55,087 bases of DNA from Chitinophaga pinensis. GTDB lineage: Bacteria > Bacteroidota > Bacteroidia > Chitinophagales > Chitinophagaceae. Below the pieces are notes generated by a model. The model searched no databases and had not been told where the DNA came from. It worked only from the letters and a program-made list of their open reading frames with translations. A program made the translations under genes and the position numbers. The first letter of the stretch is position 1. Each line of letters starts with the position of its first letter. Shown here piece after piece: positions 20,372 through 27,973 of this stretch. The DNA lies in contig CALQSB010000019.1 in assembly GCA_943333125.1 (NCBI GenBank), forward strand, positions 1-55,087. Direction: 5' to 3'.

Positions 20372-20417
20372 AGAGCAAACTTGCTCTAGTACAGCATATT
20401 AAAACGTGGCATCTTTG
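20372..20417 (+). promoter_or_regulatory. Promoter/operator block of repeat-hairpin RNA A
   Basis: Inverted repeat AGAGCAA (20372-20378) / TTGCTCT (20381-20387), then AGTACAG, then CATCTTTG (20410-20417), one base off the TANNTTTG -7 box. The same block, with identical 23-nt spacing between repeat and box, lies in front of RNA B, so the block is conserved as a unit. The exact start point is not readable; I expect it within about 7 nt after 20417. Confidence 0.6.
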
Positions 20418-20418
20418 T

Positions 20419-20887
20419 ATCAGCAATTGAATGACAAACAATCGCTGATCCAAAATCCAAAAAAACCAAGTTCTTTTCAATATCCAGTTAAACCAAAAAA
20501 CCAATATCCAATTGCCTATGCCTTTAAAAGCGAAGATGGCGAAAAACCAAAACCAATATCCAATGCCTGACTGATAAAAAAGAAAGGCGAGAAAAAACCA
20601 AAAACCAATATCCAAAAAGCTGAAGCTTTAAAAAGCAACAGTTGAAAAACCAAAAGATCCAACAATCCAATCCACTTTAACTGATTATTCAGAAAAGTGT
20701 AAAAAACCAACGGGATCCAAACCCTGTAGAAAAATTTTAAAACCAGGTCTCTTCCCTAACCGGATTAGGCCACTCAGAAACCAGGATATCATTTTTTACT
20801 TTCAATACAGTAAAAGCCAATCCTGAAAAACCACAAGAGTAAAAATGGTTAAAAATTTAACTCCTGCTTCGGCGGGAGTTTTTTTTT
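20419..20887 (+). ncRNA. Repeat-hairpin RNA A (about 470 nt), unknown family
   Basis: No plausible protein gene exists on either strand. Hairpins in order: 20419-20449 (6 bp, mismatch, 4 bp), 20512-20542, 20564-20589, 20618-20643 (5 bp plus GCUU/AAGC across a symmetric AA/AA loop), 20673-20699 (6 bp plus 4 bp), 20755-20769 and 20794-20815 (7 bp), then the terminator. The linkers are A-rich: AAACC tends to follow a hairpin and ATCC to precede the next. CCAATATCC occurs at 20501, 20553 and 20605, exactly 52 nt apart. The T-tract terminator fixes the plus strand. A related RNA follows. I do not recognise the family; the function is unknown. Confidence 0.7.
20859..20887 (+). terminator. Terminator of RNA A with UUCG tetraloop
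   Basis: A 9-bp stem AACTCCTGC / GCGGGAGTT closed by a C(UUCG)G tetraloop and followed by seven further T. It is a strong rho-independent terminator on the plus strand with no protein gene in front of it, which is main evidence for the RNA. Confidence 0.93.
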
Positions 20888-20894
20888 GTATAAA

Positions 20895-20982
20895 GTTTCA
20901 AAGGTTCAAAAGGCTCCATGAGTTCAATTAGTTAATAAAGTTCGAACCATTGAACATTTTGAACAAATTGAACCTTTTAAAC
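20895..20982. repeat. 9-nt-period GTTCAA repeat array, copy 1 (inverted)
   Basis: The left half has GTTCAA-like words every 9 nt (at about 20903, 20922 and 20940); the right half has the complement TTGAAC every 9 nt (about 20950, 20959, 20968). The two halves face each other around TTCGAA and can form a long imperfect hairpin. It sits between RNA A and RNA B. Same family as 39560, 44388 and 48053. Confidence 0.7.
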
Positions 20983-21048
20983 GTAATATTACGTTGTAAA
21001 ACAATCGACAAACTACTACTTCATCCGTAATTACTCCACCACAAATAA

Positions 21049-21094
21049 AGGGCAAAATTGCTCTAGTACAGTATTCTGAATCGTCGCATCTTTG
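21049..21094 (+). promoter_or_regulatory. Promoter/operator block of repeat-hairpin RNA B
   Basis: AGGGCAA (21049-21055) / TTGCTCT (21058-21064), then AGTACAG, then CATCTTTG (21087-21094), 23 nt after the inverted repeat. It matches the block upstream of RNA A in content and spacing. Confidence 0.6.
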
Positions 21095-21095
21095 T

Positions 21096-21435
21096 ATCAG
21101 AAGTTGATTGATAGGAAGTAAATAAATATCAATCCAAATCCAAATCCATAGAACTGAAAAAGTTCAATCCAATATCCAAACGTAAAGCTGTAAATCCAAT
21201 ATCGGTCAACTTCTTTTTAAATTAAAAAATGTTCTTTAAAATAATTATCCCTGAGAAACCAAAACCAATATCCAAAATGCCTATGCCTTTAAAAGCGATA
21301 ATGGCAAAACCAAACCGTCCTTTTGAAAATGTCTGACTTACGCTTAAATCAGAAATTATTTTACCACCAATAAAGTAAAATTCATTCCTGAAAAACCAAG
21401 GCGAAAGAATTAAAATCCCGTTTCGGCGGGATTTT
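21096..21435 (+). ncRNA. Repeat-hairpin RNA B (about 340 nt), paralogue of RNA A
   Basis: Non-coding, with the same design as RNA A. Hairpins at 21106-21134 (8 bp, GATTGATA/TATCAATC), 21151-21165 (GAACT/AGTTC), 21278-21306 (its middle, TGCCTATGCCTTTAAAAGCG, is shared with the 20512 hairpin of RNA A), 21332-21353 (TCTGA/TCAGA) and 21358-21381 (ATTTTAC/GTAAAAT). This last one has the place and size of the 20794 hairpin of RNA A but other bases, which suggests structure is kept. CCAATATCC linkers lie at 21169 and 21265, with a variant at 21196. CCTGAAAAACCA before the terminator is shared with RNA A. Function unknown. Confidence 0.68.
21412..21435 (+). terminator. Terminator of RNA B
   Basis: A 9-bp stem AAAATCCCG / CGGGATTTT with a TTTCGG loop. 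The downstream T-tract is short, so termination may be less complete than for RNA A. Some read-through into the receptor gene at 21523 is possible. Confidence 0.8.
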
Positions 21436-21522
21436 CTTATTTACCCCAACGTGTTTTATTAATAACCAATAGATAATTTATATCCCTTCTGATTTTTTGT
21501 GCGATTTTCAATATATTTATTT

Positions 21523-22305
21523 ATGTTTTTAAAAAAGGCAACAGATCTTCCTTACAGGCCGGAACGAATTATATCGCTGGTTCCATCGCAAACGGAATTA
21601 TTACATTATTTACAATTAGACAATAAAGTTGTAGGGATGACGAAGTTTTGTGTTCATCCAAAAGAATGGTTCGATACTAAAATTAAAATTGGCGGCACAA
21701 AGGCAATAGATATAGAAAAGATAACCGAATTGAACCCCGATTTAATCATCGCCAATAAAGAAGAAAATGTAAAAGAACAAATTGAAACCTTAGCCAGGCA
21801 ATTTCCTATTTGGCTTACGGATGTCAATAATTTTGAAGATGCCATTCAAATGATTAACGACATCGGAGTCCTAACAGACAGCACTGAACAGGCTGATCAT
21901 TTAAACAAGAAAATTATTCATTCCTTTTCAAATTTGAATGAAGGGCATACTTCCCAAAAAAGAGCAGTTTATTTAATCTGGAAAAATCCTTACATGACTA
22001 TTGGCGGCGACACTTTTATAAATGACATGCTTTCTAAATCAGGATTCTTCAATGTTTTTCAGCACCGCAACCGATACCCTGAAATCAGTTTACAGGAAAT
22101 TATTGATTCAAATTGCGATGTTGTTTTTTTATCTTCAGAACCCTACCCTTTTCAAAAAAAGCATATTGCTGAATTACAGCTTGCACTTCCTGATAAAATA
22201 ATAAAGCTGGCAGATGGAGAAATGTTCAGTTGGTACGGCAGCAGACTAATAAAAACAGCAGAATATTTAAAAAATCTATCCGAATCTTTTTTTGAACAGA
22301 TGTAA
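21523..22305 (+). CDS. Helical-backbone metal/cobalamin receptor (BtuF-like), no signal peptide
   Basis: A type III periplasmic-binding-protein fold, as in BtuF: RIISLVPSQTELL near the N-terminus, a GGTKAIDIEKITELNPDLII segment, and LPDKIIKLADGEMFSWYGSR near the end. At 260 residues it holds the whole domain, but no signal peptide or lipobox precedes it and no ABC permease or ATPase is near. It may be cytoplasmic, as in a known Bacteroidota subgroup. A GTG at 21499 would add 8 residues; I prefer the ATG at 21523. It lies directly after RNA B on the same strand. Confidence 0.82.
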   Translation: MFLKKATDLPYRPERIISLVPSQTELLHYLQLDNKVVGMTKFCVHPKEWFDTKIKIGGTKAIDIEKITELNPDLIIANKEENVKEQIETLARQFPIWLTDVNNFEDAIQMINDIGVLTDSTEQADHLNKKIIHSFSNLNEGHTSQKRAVYLIWKNPYMTIGGDTFINDMLSKSGFFNVFQHRNRYPEISLQEIIDSNCDVVFLSSEPYPFQKKHIAELQLALPDKIIKLADGEMFSWYGSRLIKTAEYLKNLSESFFEQM

Positions 22306-22330
22306 ATGCTCAAAAAACGATTGAGTTTCT

Positions 22331-22338
22331 TATTTTTG
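22331..22338 (+). promoter_or_regulatory. -7 box upstream of the aldolase gene
   Basis: TATTTTTG matches TANNTTTG, 16 bp before the aldolase ATG at 22355. Confidence 0.4.
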
Positions 22339-22354
22339 CAAAAACAAAAAAACT

Positions 22355-23410
22355 ATGGCTGCAAACATTATTGAATTATTAGGCAAGGAAGCCGATCATC
22401 TTTTGAACCACGAATGTAAAACCATTACTAAGGATCAGATCCATCTTCCTTCTCCAAATCATCTTGATGACAATTGGATCAACAGCAATAGAAGCAATCA
22501 GACGCTAAATAGTCTGAACGGGCTTATCAACCATGGTCGTTTGGCAGGTAGCGGTTATCTTTCTATTTTACCAGTAGATCAGGGCATCGAACATAGTGCT
22601 GGTGCATCATTTGCTCCAAATCCCATATACTTTGATCCTGAGAATATCGTAAAACTAGCCATTGAAGGCGGATGCAATGCCATTGCTTCTACATTTGGCG
22701 TTTTAGGAATCGTAAGCCGTAAATACGCTCACAAGATTCCTATGATGGTAAAAATTAATCATAACGAATTTTTGAGTCTTCCTAATAAATTTGATCAGGT
22801 AATGTTTGGACAAATAAAATCAGCATGGAACATGGGCGCTACGGCTGTCGGTGCTACCATTTACTGGGGAAGCGATAACAGCACCAGGCAATTACAAGAA
22901 GTAGCCACTGCATTTGAAATGGCTCATGAATTAGGCATGGCGACTGTACTTTGGTGTTATACACGTAACAACGGATTTAAAGTAGATGGAGTGGATTATC
23001 ATACTTCAGCTGATTTAACCGGACAGGCAAATCATCTGGGAGTCACTATTCAGGCAGATATTATCAAACAAAAATTGCCAACAAACAACGGAGGCTATAA
23101 CGCTACAAAACACGGAAAAACATCACCTTTAGTTTATAGTAAGTTAACTACAGATCATCCTATTGATCTTACCAGATATCAGGTGGCCAATTGTTATATG
23201 GGTCGCGTAGGTTTAATAAACAGTGGTGGCGAAAGTAAAGGGGCTTCTGATTTGGCAGAATCAGTTATCACTGCGGTGGTTAACAAAAGAGCCGGTGGTA
23301 TGGGATTAATATTAGGACGCAAAGCTTTTCAACGCCCAATTGCTGAAGGAATTCAATTATTGAATACCATTCAGGATGTTTATCTGGACAAATCAATTAC
23401 TATTGCCTAG
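22355..23410 (+). CDS. fbaB: Class I fructose-bisphosphate aldolase (DhnA/FbaB type)
   Basis: Cleaves fructose 1,6-bisphosphate through a lysine Schiff base in glycolysis/gluconeogenesis. Of 351 residues, the core shows [14 protein letters not shown] (phosphate region), [15 protein letters not shown] and [10 protein letters not shown], where K238 occupies the place of the Schiff-base lysine of archaeal-type class I aldolases. [12 protein letters not shown] and [15 protein letters not shown] form the C-terminal phosphate site. Own short leader with a -7 box. No class II aldolase is in this window. Confidence 0.92.
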   Translation: MAANIIELLGKEADHLLNHECKTITKDQIHLPSPNHLDDNWINSNRSNQTLNSLNGLINHGRLAGSGYLSILPVDQGIEHSAGASFAPNPIYFDPENIVKLAIEGGCNAIASTFGVLGIVSRKYAHKIPMMVKINHNEFLSLPNKFDQVMFGQIKSAWNMGATAVGATIYWGSDNSTRQLQEVATAFEMAHELGMATVLWCYTRNNGFKVDGVDYHTSADLTGQANHLGVTIQADIIKQKLPTNNGGYNATKHGKTSPLVYSKLTTDHPIDLTRYQVANCYMGRVGLINSGGESKGASDLAESVITAVVNKRAGGMGLILGRKAFQRPIAEGIQLLNTIQDVYLDKSITIA

Positions 23411-23507
23411 TATTTTAGCTTTCGTTTGAAGCTATTTAATTATTTCTGATCCGCTCAGATATGATTTTTATTCTTTCAGACATCAAATATTATTTTAAAC
23501 ATTTGCT

Positions 23508-24419
23508 ATGAGAAGAGAAGAAGATTTTGATGCCAGCCTCGCCGGCGATGATACCATTAAAAATGCAGAAAGAAGCAACTGGTTCAAACGTATTAAAAAA
23601 GGCATTCTCACTTCTACAAAAGAAAAGAAAGATTCTCCGGAAGGACTATGGACTAAGTGCCCTTCCTGCAATCATATTTGTACTATTTCCGACCTGAATG
23701 AAAACCAGTATGTATGTACTCAATGTGATTATCACCATAGAATTGGAAGCGAAGAGTACTTTGAAATTTTATTTGATAACAACGAGTTTAAAGAGCTGTT
23801 TGCCAATATAGTATCTAAAGATTACCTAGGGTTTGTTGACCTGAAACCTTACGGCGAAAGACTTGAAGAGACCTATGCCAAAACTGATATTCATGATTCT
23901 ATCACAGTTGCTCATGGGAAAATAAATACACAGGATCTAGTTATTGCCTGTATGGATTTTGAATTTATTGGCGGCAGTCTGGGTAGTGTAATGGGCGAGA
24001 AAATATCAAGAGCCTGCGATTATTGTATCGAAAACCGAATTCCTTTCATGATCATCAATAAAAGTGGCGGCGCCAGAATGATGGAAAGTGCTTTTTCATT
24101 AATGCAATTGGCAAAAACTTCCGGGAAATTAACTCAACTAAGCGAAGCAAAAATACCTTACCTCTCTCTTTGTACAGATCCTACATTTGGTGGCACTACC
24201 GCTTCTTTTGCCATGCTGGGAGACATTATCTGCGCTGAACCAGATGCTCTTATAGGTTTTGCTGGCCCCAGAGTTATAAAAGAAACCATTAAAAAAGAAT
24301 TGCCAGAAGGCTTTCAACGCAGCGATTTTTTACTAGAACATGGATTTCTTGATTTCATCGTTCACAGAAAAAATTTAAAGAAAAAAATTGCGGATGTTTT
24401 AGTACTGTTTAAAAACTAA
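23508..24419 (+). CDS. accD: Acetyl-CoA carboxylase carboxyltransferase subunit beta
   Basis: Transfers the carboxyl group from carboxybiotin to acetyl-CoA, the first step of fatty-acid synthesis. The N-terminal zinc ribbon is C51-x2-C54 and C70-x2-C73. The crotonase-like core includes [20 protein letters not shown] and [16 protein letters not shown] with GFAGPRVI. At 303 residues it is a normal beta subunit; the alpha subunit (accA) is not in this window. Confidence 0.96.
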   Translation: MRREEDFDASLAGDDTIKNAERSNWFKRIKKGILTSTKEKKDSPEGLWTKCPSCNHICTISDLNENQYVCTQCDYHHRIGSEEYFEILFDNNEFKELFANIVSKDYLGFVDLKPYGERLEETYAKTDIHDSITVAHGKINTQDLVIACMDFEFIGGSLGSVMGEKISRACDYCIENRIPFMIINKSGGARMMESAFSLMQLAKTSGKLTQLSEAKIPYLSLCTDPTFGGTTASFAMLGDIICAEPDALIGFAGPRVIKETIKKELPEGFQRSDFLLEHGFLDFIVHRKNLKKKIADVLVLFKN

Positions 24420-24694
24420 TTCCCTTTCACTTATCAGCTTTTACCTATACTCCAAAAACTGGAGCAGTAGCTTATATTCTATTAATTGAACTTTTTATTC
24501 CAATTTTTGAATTTTGGAAACTATGGTTTGTAGTATAAATACTACAGCTTTAAAAAAAGTTGAAAAATAATTTAAACAAATTGTTAATTATTGAAAAAAG
24601 GTATTTATTTTCATAAAAGTTTTCATAGGGTACGGATTAAAAACGAACCGGGGTTTCTACCCTGGTTTTCTTTTTTTAATAACCTCCACAATTA
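24420..24694. other. Gene-free stretch between accD and the MITE-like repeat
   Basis: No reading frame of interest. It contains a TTCCAA/TTGGAA inverted repeat (about 24499-24519), an 8-bp perfect inverted repeat TGTAGTAT-AA-ATACTACA at 24529-24546, an A/T-rich stretch, and a strong hairpin with T-tract at 24646-24677 more than 220 bp after the accD stop. The last feature could end a long accD 3' end or a short separate RNA of about 130 nt starting near 24540. The sequence does not decide this. Confidence 0.4.
24646..24677 (+). terminator. Intrinsic terminator upstream of smpB
   Basis: Stem AACCGGGG (24646-24653) with CCCTGGTT (24660-24667), 8 bp with one G-T pair and a 6-nt loop, followed by TTC and seven T. 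It is on the plus strand, far from accD. Confidence 0.85.
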
Positions 24695-24871
24695 AACCCA
24701 GATTTTGCAGTTGAAATCTATTACAAGAAAAAAATGCTGCAAAGACAAGCGTTTGCTTGATATTTTGATCTCTACATAATTCATTATGCTTTCGTCCAAA
24801 ATATTGGCTCAAACACCCGTCTTTATTGCCTTTTTTCCTTTCATCACGATTCCAACTGCAAAATCCGGGTT
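24695..24871. mobile_element. MITE-like 177-bp element, copy 1
   Basis: Non-coding element bounded by imperfect 23-bp terminal inverted repeats: the left end begins AACCCAGATTTTGCAGTTG and the reversed right end begins AACCCGGATTTTGCAGTTG (21 of 23 match). A second copy of the same length at 29173 differs at about 10 of 177 positions by my alignment. No transposase is in the window, so it would move in trans. The flanks are AT-rich, and I could not establish a target duplication. Confidence 0.75.
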
Positions 24872-24952
24872 AAAATAATAATTCCCACACTTTTAAAGTA
24901 TTGTTTTAATCTAATCTTTTGATCTGTGTACCTTTACCAAAAAAAATAAACA

Positions 24953-25390
24953 TTGGAATTTCTGAATCGAAAAGCAGGGTTTGAATATTACTTTGAGGCA
25001 AGCTATATTGCCGGAATTGTATTGTCTGGTACTGAGGTAAAAGCTTTAAGGGAAGGAAAAGTAAGTTTTAATGACAGTTATTGTAATTTTCATGATGGTG
25101 AGCTTTTTGTAAAAAGTCTGCACATTTCAGAATACTCCTTTGGTACCATTACTAATCACGAACCCCTTCAGGAACGAAAGCTATTGTTAAACAAAAGAGA
25201 GCTGAGAAAGCTGGAAACGAAAATTAAAGAAAAAGGGTATAGCATTATCCCCATAAAAATATTCTTCAGCGAAAAAGGTTTTGCCAAACTGGAAATTGGA
25301 TTGGGCAAAGGAAAGAAAATGTTTGACAAAAGAAATACAATTAAGGAAAGAGAATCTGAAAGAGATGTGAAGAGGAAGTATGGGATATAG
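24953..25390 (+). CDS. smpB: SsrA-binding protein
   Basis: Binds tmRNA and brings it to stalled ribosomes. The 145 residues contain NRKAGFEYYFEASYIAGIVL, SGTEVKALREG, the LFVKSLHISEYSFG core, and the basic C-terminal tail GKKMFDKRNTIKERE with DVKRKYG. The frame starts at a TTG: a stop codon lies two codons upstream and no ATG fits, so TTG is the only reasonable start. The leader is A-rich. No tmRNA gene is seen nearby. Confidence 0.93.
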   Translation: MEFLNRKAGFEYYFEASYIAGIVLSGTEVKALREGKVSFNDSYCNFHDGELFVKSLHISEYSFGTITNHEPLQERKLLLNKRELRKLETKIKEKGYSIIPIKIFFSEKGFAKLEIGLGKGKKMFDKRNTIKERESERDVKRKYGI

Positions 25391-25393
25391 AAA

Positions 25394-25425
25394 GGCTGGA
25401 TACGGGATACGGGATTCTGGATACC
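25394..25425. repeat. 7-nt-period GATNCKG repeat, copy 1
   Basis: GGATACG, GGATACG, GGATTCT and GGATACC follow each other in a strict 7-nt rhythm directly after smpB. A looser continuation (GGATAAG, GGATACG) lies at about 25463-25508 after the hairpin repeat. Same family as 29395. Confidence 0.6.
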
Positions 25426-25430
25426 CCTTC

Positions 25431-25463
25431 TTCTCAGCAATGTCTCCTAAAAGGGACGTTGCG
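25431..25463. repeat. Dispersed hairpin repeat, copy 1
   Basis: TTCTCAGCAATGTCTCC followed by a short loop and GGGACGTTGCG. GCAATGTCTC (25437-25446) pairs with GGGACGTTGC (25453-25462) over 10 bp including two G-T pairs. It lies between smpB and the convergent serine dehydratase gene. Other copies are at 33548, 42340 and 48185. Confidence 0.75.
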
Positions 25464-25538
25464 TTGGATATAACTGGATAAGATAGATACTGGATACGGG
25501 ACTTCTAGAGCATCCAGAAACTACCAACTGAAATCCAA

Positions 25539-26969
25539 CTAACACTCACTTAAACTTAATGGTATATTAACCGCCAATCCTCCATCTGAGGTCTCCTTGT
25601 ATTTACTGTTCATGTCGAGAGCCGTCTCCCACATAGTTTTTATCACTCCATCCAAACTCACCTTAGCATAATCTGGTGCACTTTGAAGCGCAAGCTGACT
25701 TGCCGTAATGGCTTTTATAGCCCCCATCGTATTTCTTTCTATACAAGGAATCTGAACAAGACCGCCGATTGGATCACAGGTCATTCCTAAATGATGCTCC
25801 ATAGCTATTTCTGCTGCCATTAAAGCCTGCCTTTGTGTTCCGCCCATACATTCTGTAAGCGCGGCTGCTGCCATTGCGCTGCTTACGCCTATTTCGGCCT
25901 GACAACCTCCCATTGCTGCAGAAATTGTAGCGCCTTTTTTAAATATGCTGCCCACTTCCGAAGCAGTGAGTAAAAAATTAATTATTTTCTCTGGGCTGTC
26001 TCCATCACAAAATGCAATATAATATTGAAGAACCGCAGGAATAACACCGGCAGCGCCATTTGTAGGTGCGGTAACCACTCTTCCAAATGATGCATTTTCT
26101 TCATTTACTGCCAATGCAAAACAACTTACACAATCCAGGATATATTTAAAATCATTTCCGCCGCCTTTGATGTTCATTAACCAGCTGTCATAATCATGAT
26201 ATTCTTTGCCGTTGATTAGTTTCTTATTCATATCAAAAGCTCTTCTGTTAACGTTTAATCCTCCAGGTAAATATCCTTTTGTATTGCAGCCTTTGAAAAT
26301 ACACGCTTTCATCACGTTCCATATATTTAAAATGCCATCTTTGGTTTCTTTTTCACTCCTCCAGGTCGTTTCATTTTCTAAAACAATTTCGCTGATGCTT
26401 AAACCGGTTTTTCTGCACCAGTGCAATAGCTCTTCGGCATTGTTTATCGAAAAGGGAAGTGCATAATTAATATTGCCGTGACCTGTGTCCTCACCTTCTT
26501 TAACAACAAAACCTCCGCCTATAGAATAATATGTTTGAGCAATAGTATCCCCAGATTTCAATTTAACTAAAAAAGTAAGTGCATTAGGATGATAGGGCAA
26601 CGACTCGCTATAAAGAAACTCGATGTCTTCTGAAGGATTGAATTCGATTTCATGAGTTCCAGACAATAAAATTCTTTTCATGGCTTTGATGTCTGAAATT
26701 TTTGCATCAATACTTTCTACATCAAAAACAACAGGATCTTCTCCGCTCAAACCAAGTTGTATGGCGATATCAGTACCATGACCGATTCCTGTTTTTGCCA
26801 AAGAACCATATAATAAAATTTCGATAGCAGAAACCTGATTGAGCAATTCTTTCTGAGATAAAGATTGCATAAAAAGCAAAGAAGCGCGCCAGGGGCCTAA
26901 TGTATGGCTACTACTTGGCCCAACGCCAATTTTAAACATATCAAAAACTGAAATCGCCTCTTCGTTCAA
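25539..26969 (-). CDS. sdaA: L-serine ammonia-lyase, iron-sulfur type, single chain
   Basis: Deaminates serine to pyruvate with a [4Fe-4S] cluster. The N-terminal (beta) domain has [20 protein letters not shown]. The C-terminal (alpha) domain has [38 protein letters not shown] and [16 protein letters not shown], which hold the cluster cysteines. The 476-residue length is that of the fused single-chain form. It converges on smpB. Confidence 0.96.
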   Translation of the reverse strand: MNEEAISVFDMFKIGVGPSSSHTLGPWRASLLFMQSLSQKELLNQVSAIEILLYGSLAKTGIGHGTDIAIQLGLSGEDPVVFDVESIDAKISDIKAMKRILLSGTHEIEFNPSEDIEFLYSESLPYHPNALTFLVKLKSGDTIAQTYYSIGGGFVVKEGEDTGHGNINYALPFSINNAEELLHWCRKTGLSISEIVLENETTWRSEKETKDGILNIWNVMKACIFKGCNTKGYLPGGLNVNRRAFDMNKKLINGKEYHDYDSWLMNIKGGGNDFKYILDCVSCFALAVNEENASFGRVVTAPTNGAAGVIPAVLQYYIAFCDGDSPEKIINFLLTASEVGSIFKKGATISAAMGGCQAEIGVSSAMAAAALTECMGGTQRQALMAAEIAMEHHLGMTCDPIGGLVQIPCIERNTMGAIKAITASQLALQSAPDYAKVSLDGVIKTMWETALDMNSKYKETSDGGLAVNIPLSLSEC

Positions 26970-27037
26970 TGTGATTAAGTTTATTGTTTCGAAATGAAAT
27001 TTGTAATTGTATACAAGTTAACGAAATAAAACTTTGA

Positions 27038-27547
27038 TTACTGAACTGAAAGAATAGTCATTTCGAATTTCAAATAAGAATTGGAAGGCAAAATGATTGA
27101 TCCGTTCTGATCTTGCTGCTGAGCACTTCCATAAGCAAGGGATGGAGGTATATACATGGTGATTTGTCCGCCGGATCTGATTGTGGGTAAAGTTTTTTGA
27201 ATCCCTGTTATTAATCTGCCCAAAATAAAAGGGATGCCTGATGAGTCTGTGAAACTGTCAAATGGAGAAGCCGCACCCAAAACGAATGCGCCATATTTTA
27301 CAGTAATCGTGTTACAAAGATTTAAAGTTTCTCCGCTACCGGCATTTTCAACCGTATAAAATACCCCGCAAGGATGTTGGGTAACGTTTGTAATACTGCT
27401 GGTGGTAATATAATTTTGCAAGTAGGCTATTTCGGCAGTTGTTGCTGCCACATTCTGATCTTCATATGCACAGGTGCTGGCTTTCTTCATACAAGAAAAA
27501 AACAGCATTGAAATGGTTATTAAAAAAAGGAAATATTTTTTATACAT
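27038..27547 (-). CDS. FKBP-type peptidyl-prolyl isomerase lipoprotein
   Basis: A 169-residue lipoprotein. The signal peptide ends in the lipobox LFFSC, with C19 as lipidated residue. An FKBP domain covers about 75-167: VKYGAFVLG, PFDSFTDSSGIPFILGRLIT, GIQKTLPTIRSGGQITMYIP and PPSLAYGSAQQ, then a final beta strand. The active-site aromatic set is only partly kept, so catalytic strength is uncertain. Faces the periplasm or the outer-membrane inner leaflet. It probably shares a transcript with the small membrane protein 23 bp upstream. Confidence 0.87.
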   Translation of the reverse strand: MYKKYFLFLITISMLFFSCMKKASTCAYEDQNVAATTAEIAYLQNYITTSSITNVTQHPCGVFYTVENAGSGETLNLCNTITVKYGAFVLGAASPFDSFTDSSGIPFILGRLITGIQKTLPTIRSGGQITMYIPPSLAYGSAQQQDQNGSIILPSNSYLKFEMTILSVQ

Positions 27548-27570
27548 GATTTATTTTTTATAGATTAAGT

Positions 27571-27903
27571 TTAATTACGATCCTGCAATGATTTTTTCTT
27601 TTTGAGTTCCTGATATAGTTGTTCATTCATTTCCCAATTAAAATGCATTCTGAAATACGAAAAGAACACCATACAAAGCAATACTGCAATTATAATAGCC
27701 CCCATCGAACCTGCTGCATTCTGACTGATTTTTGTATACCATTCTGGAGATAAATAATAAACCAGTGCAACTGAAAATAAAATCGGAGTAGAAAATAGTA
27801 CCGCCATAGGCAATCCCCTTTTCATTTTACTTCCGAAACTACTGTAAAGTTTCCTTACTTTCTCCCAATTTTCTATAAATGCCAATTCTTTTTCAGTGAG
27901 CAT
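27571..27903 (-). CDS. Small membrane protein, function unknown
   Basis: A 110-residue protein with a charged N-terminal helix (LTEKELAFIENWEKVRKLYS), two membrane segments (about 33-50 and 65-85) and a charged C-terminal tail (NEQLYQELKKKKSLQDRN). I recognise no domain. It lies 23 bp upstream of the FKBP lipoprotein gene on the same strand and is divergent from the HU/SPOR gene. Confidence 0.7.
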   Translation of the reverse strand: MLTEKELAFIENWEKVRKLYSSFGSKMKRGLPMAVLFSTPILFSVALVYYLSPEWYTKISQNAAGSMGAIIIAVLLCMVFFSYFRMHFNWEMNEQLYQELKKKKSLQDRN

Positions 27904-27973
27904 CCCGCAAAAATAAATAAAATGAAATTAAACATACGAGATAATTGAATATATTGCATAGGGTTAATAATAA

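Noticed and set aside
20337..20710. Minus-strand open frames rich in Trp and Phe in the RNA A region
   Set aside because: The W/F richness is just the reverse reading of CCAA/CCAATATCC linkers. There is no start context, and both strong terminators point to plus-strand transcription.
20895..20982. GTTCAA array as CRISPR
   Set aside because: Units are 9 nt, degenerate, without spacers, and no cas genes are present.
24420..24952. tmRNA gene next to smpB
   Set aside because: No tRNA-like ends or tag-peptide frame could be found in this stretch.
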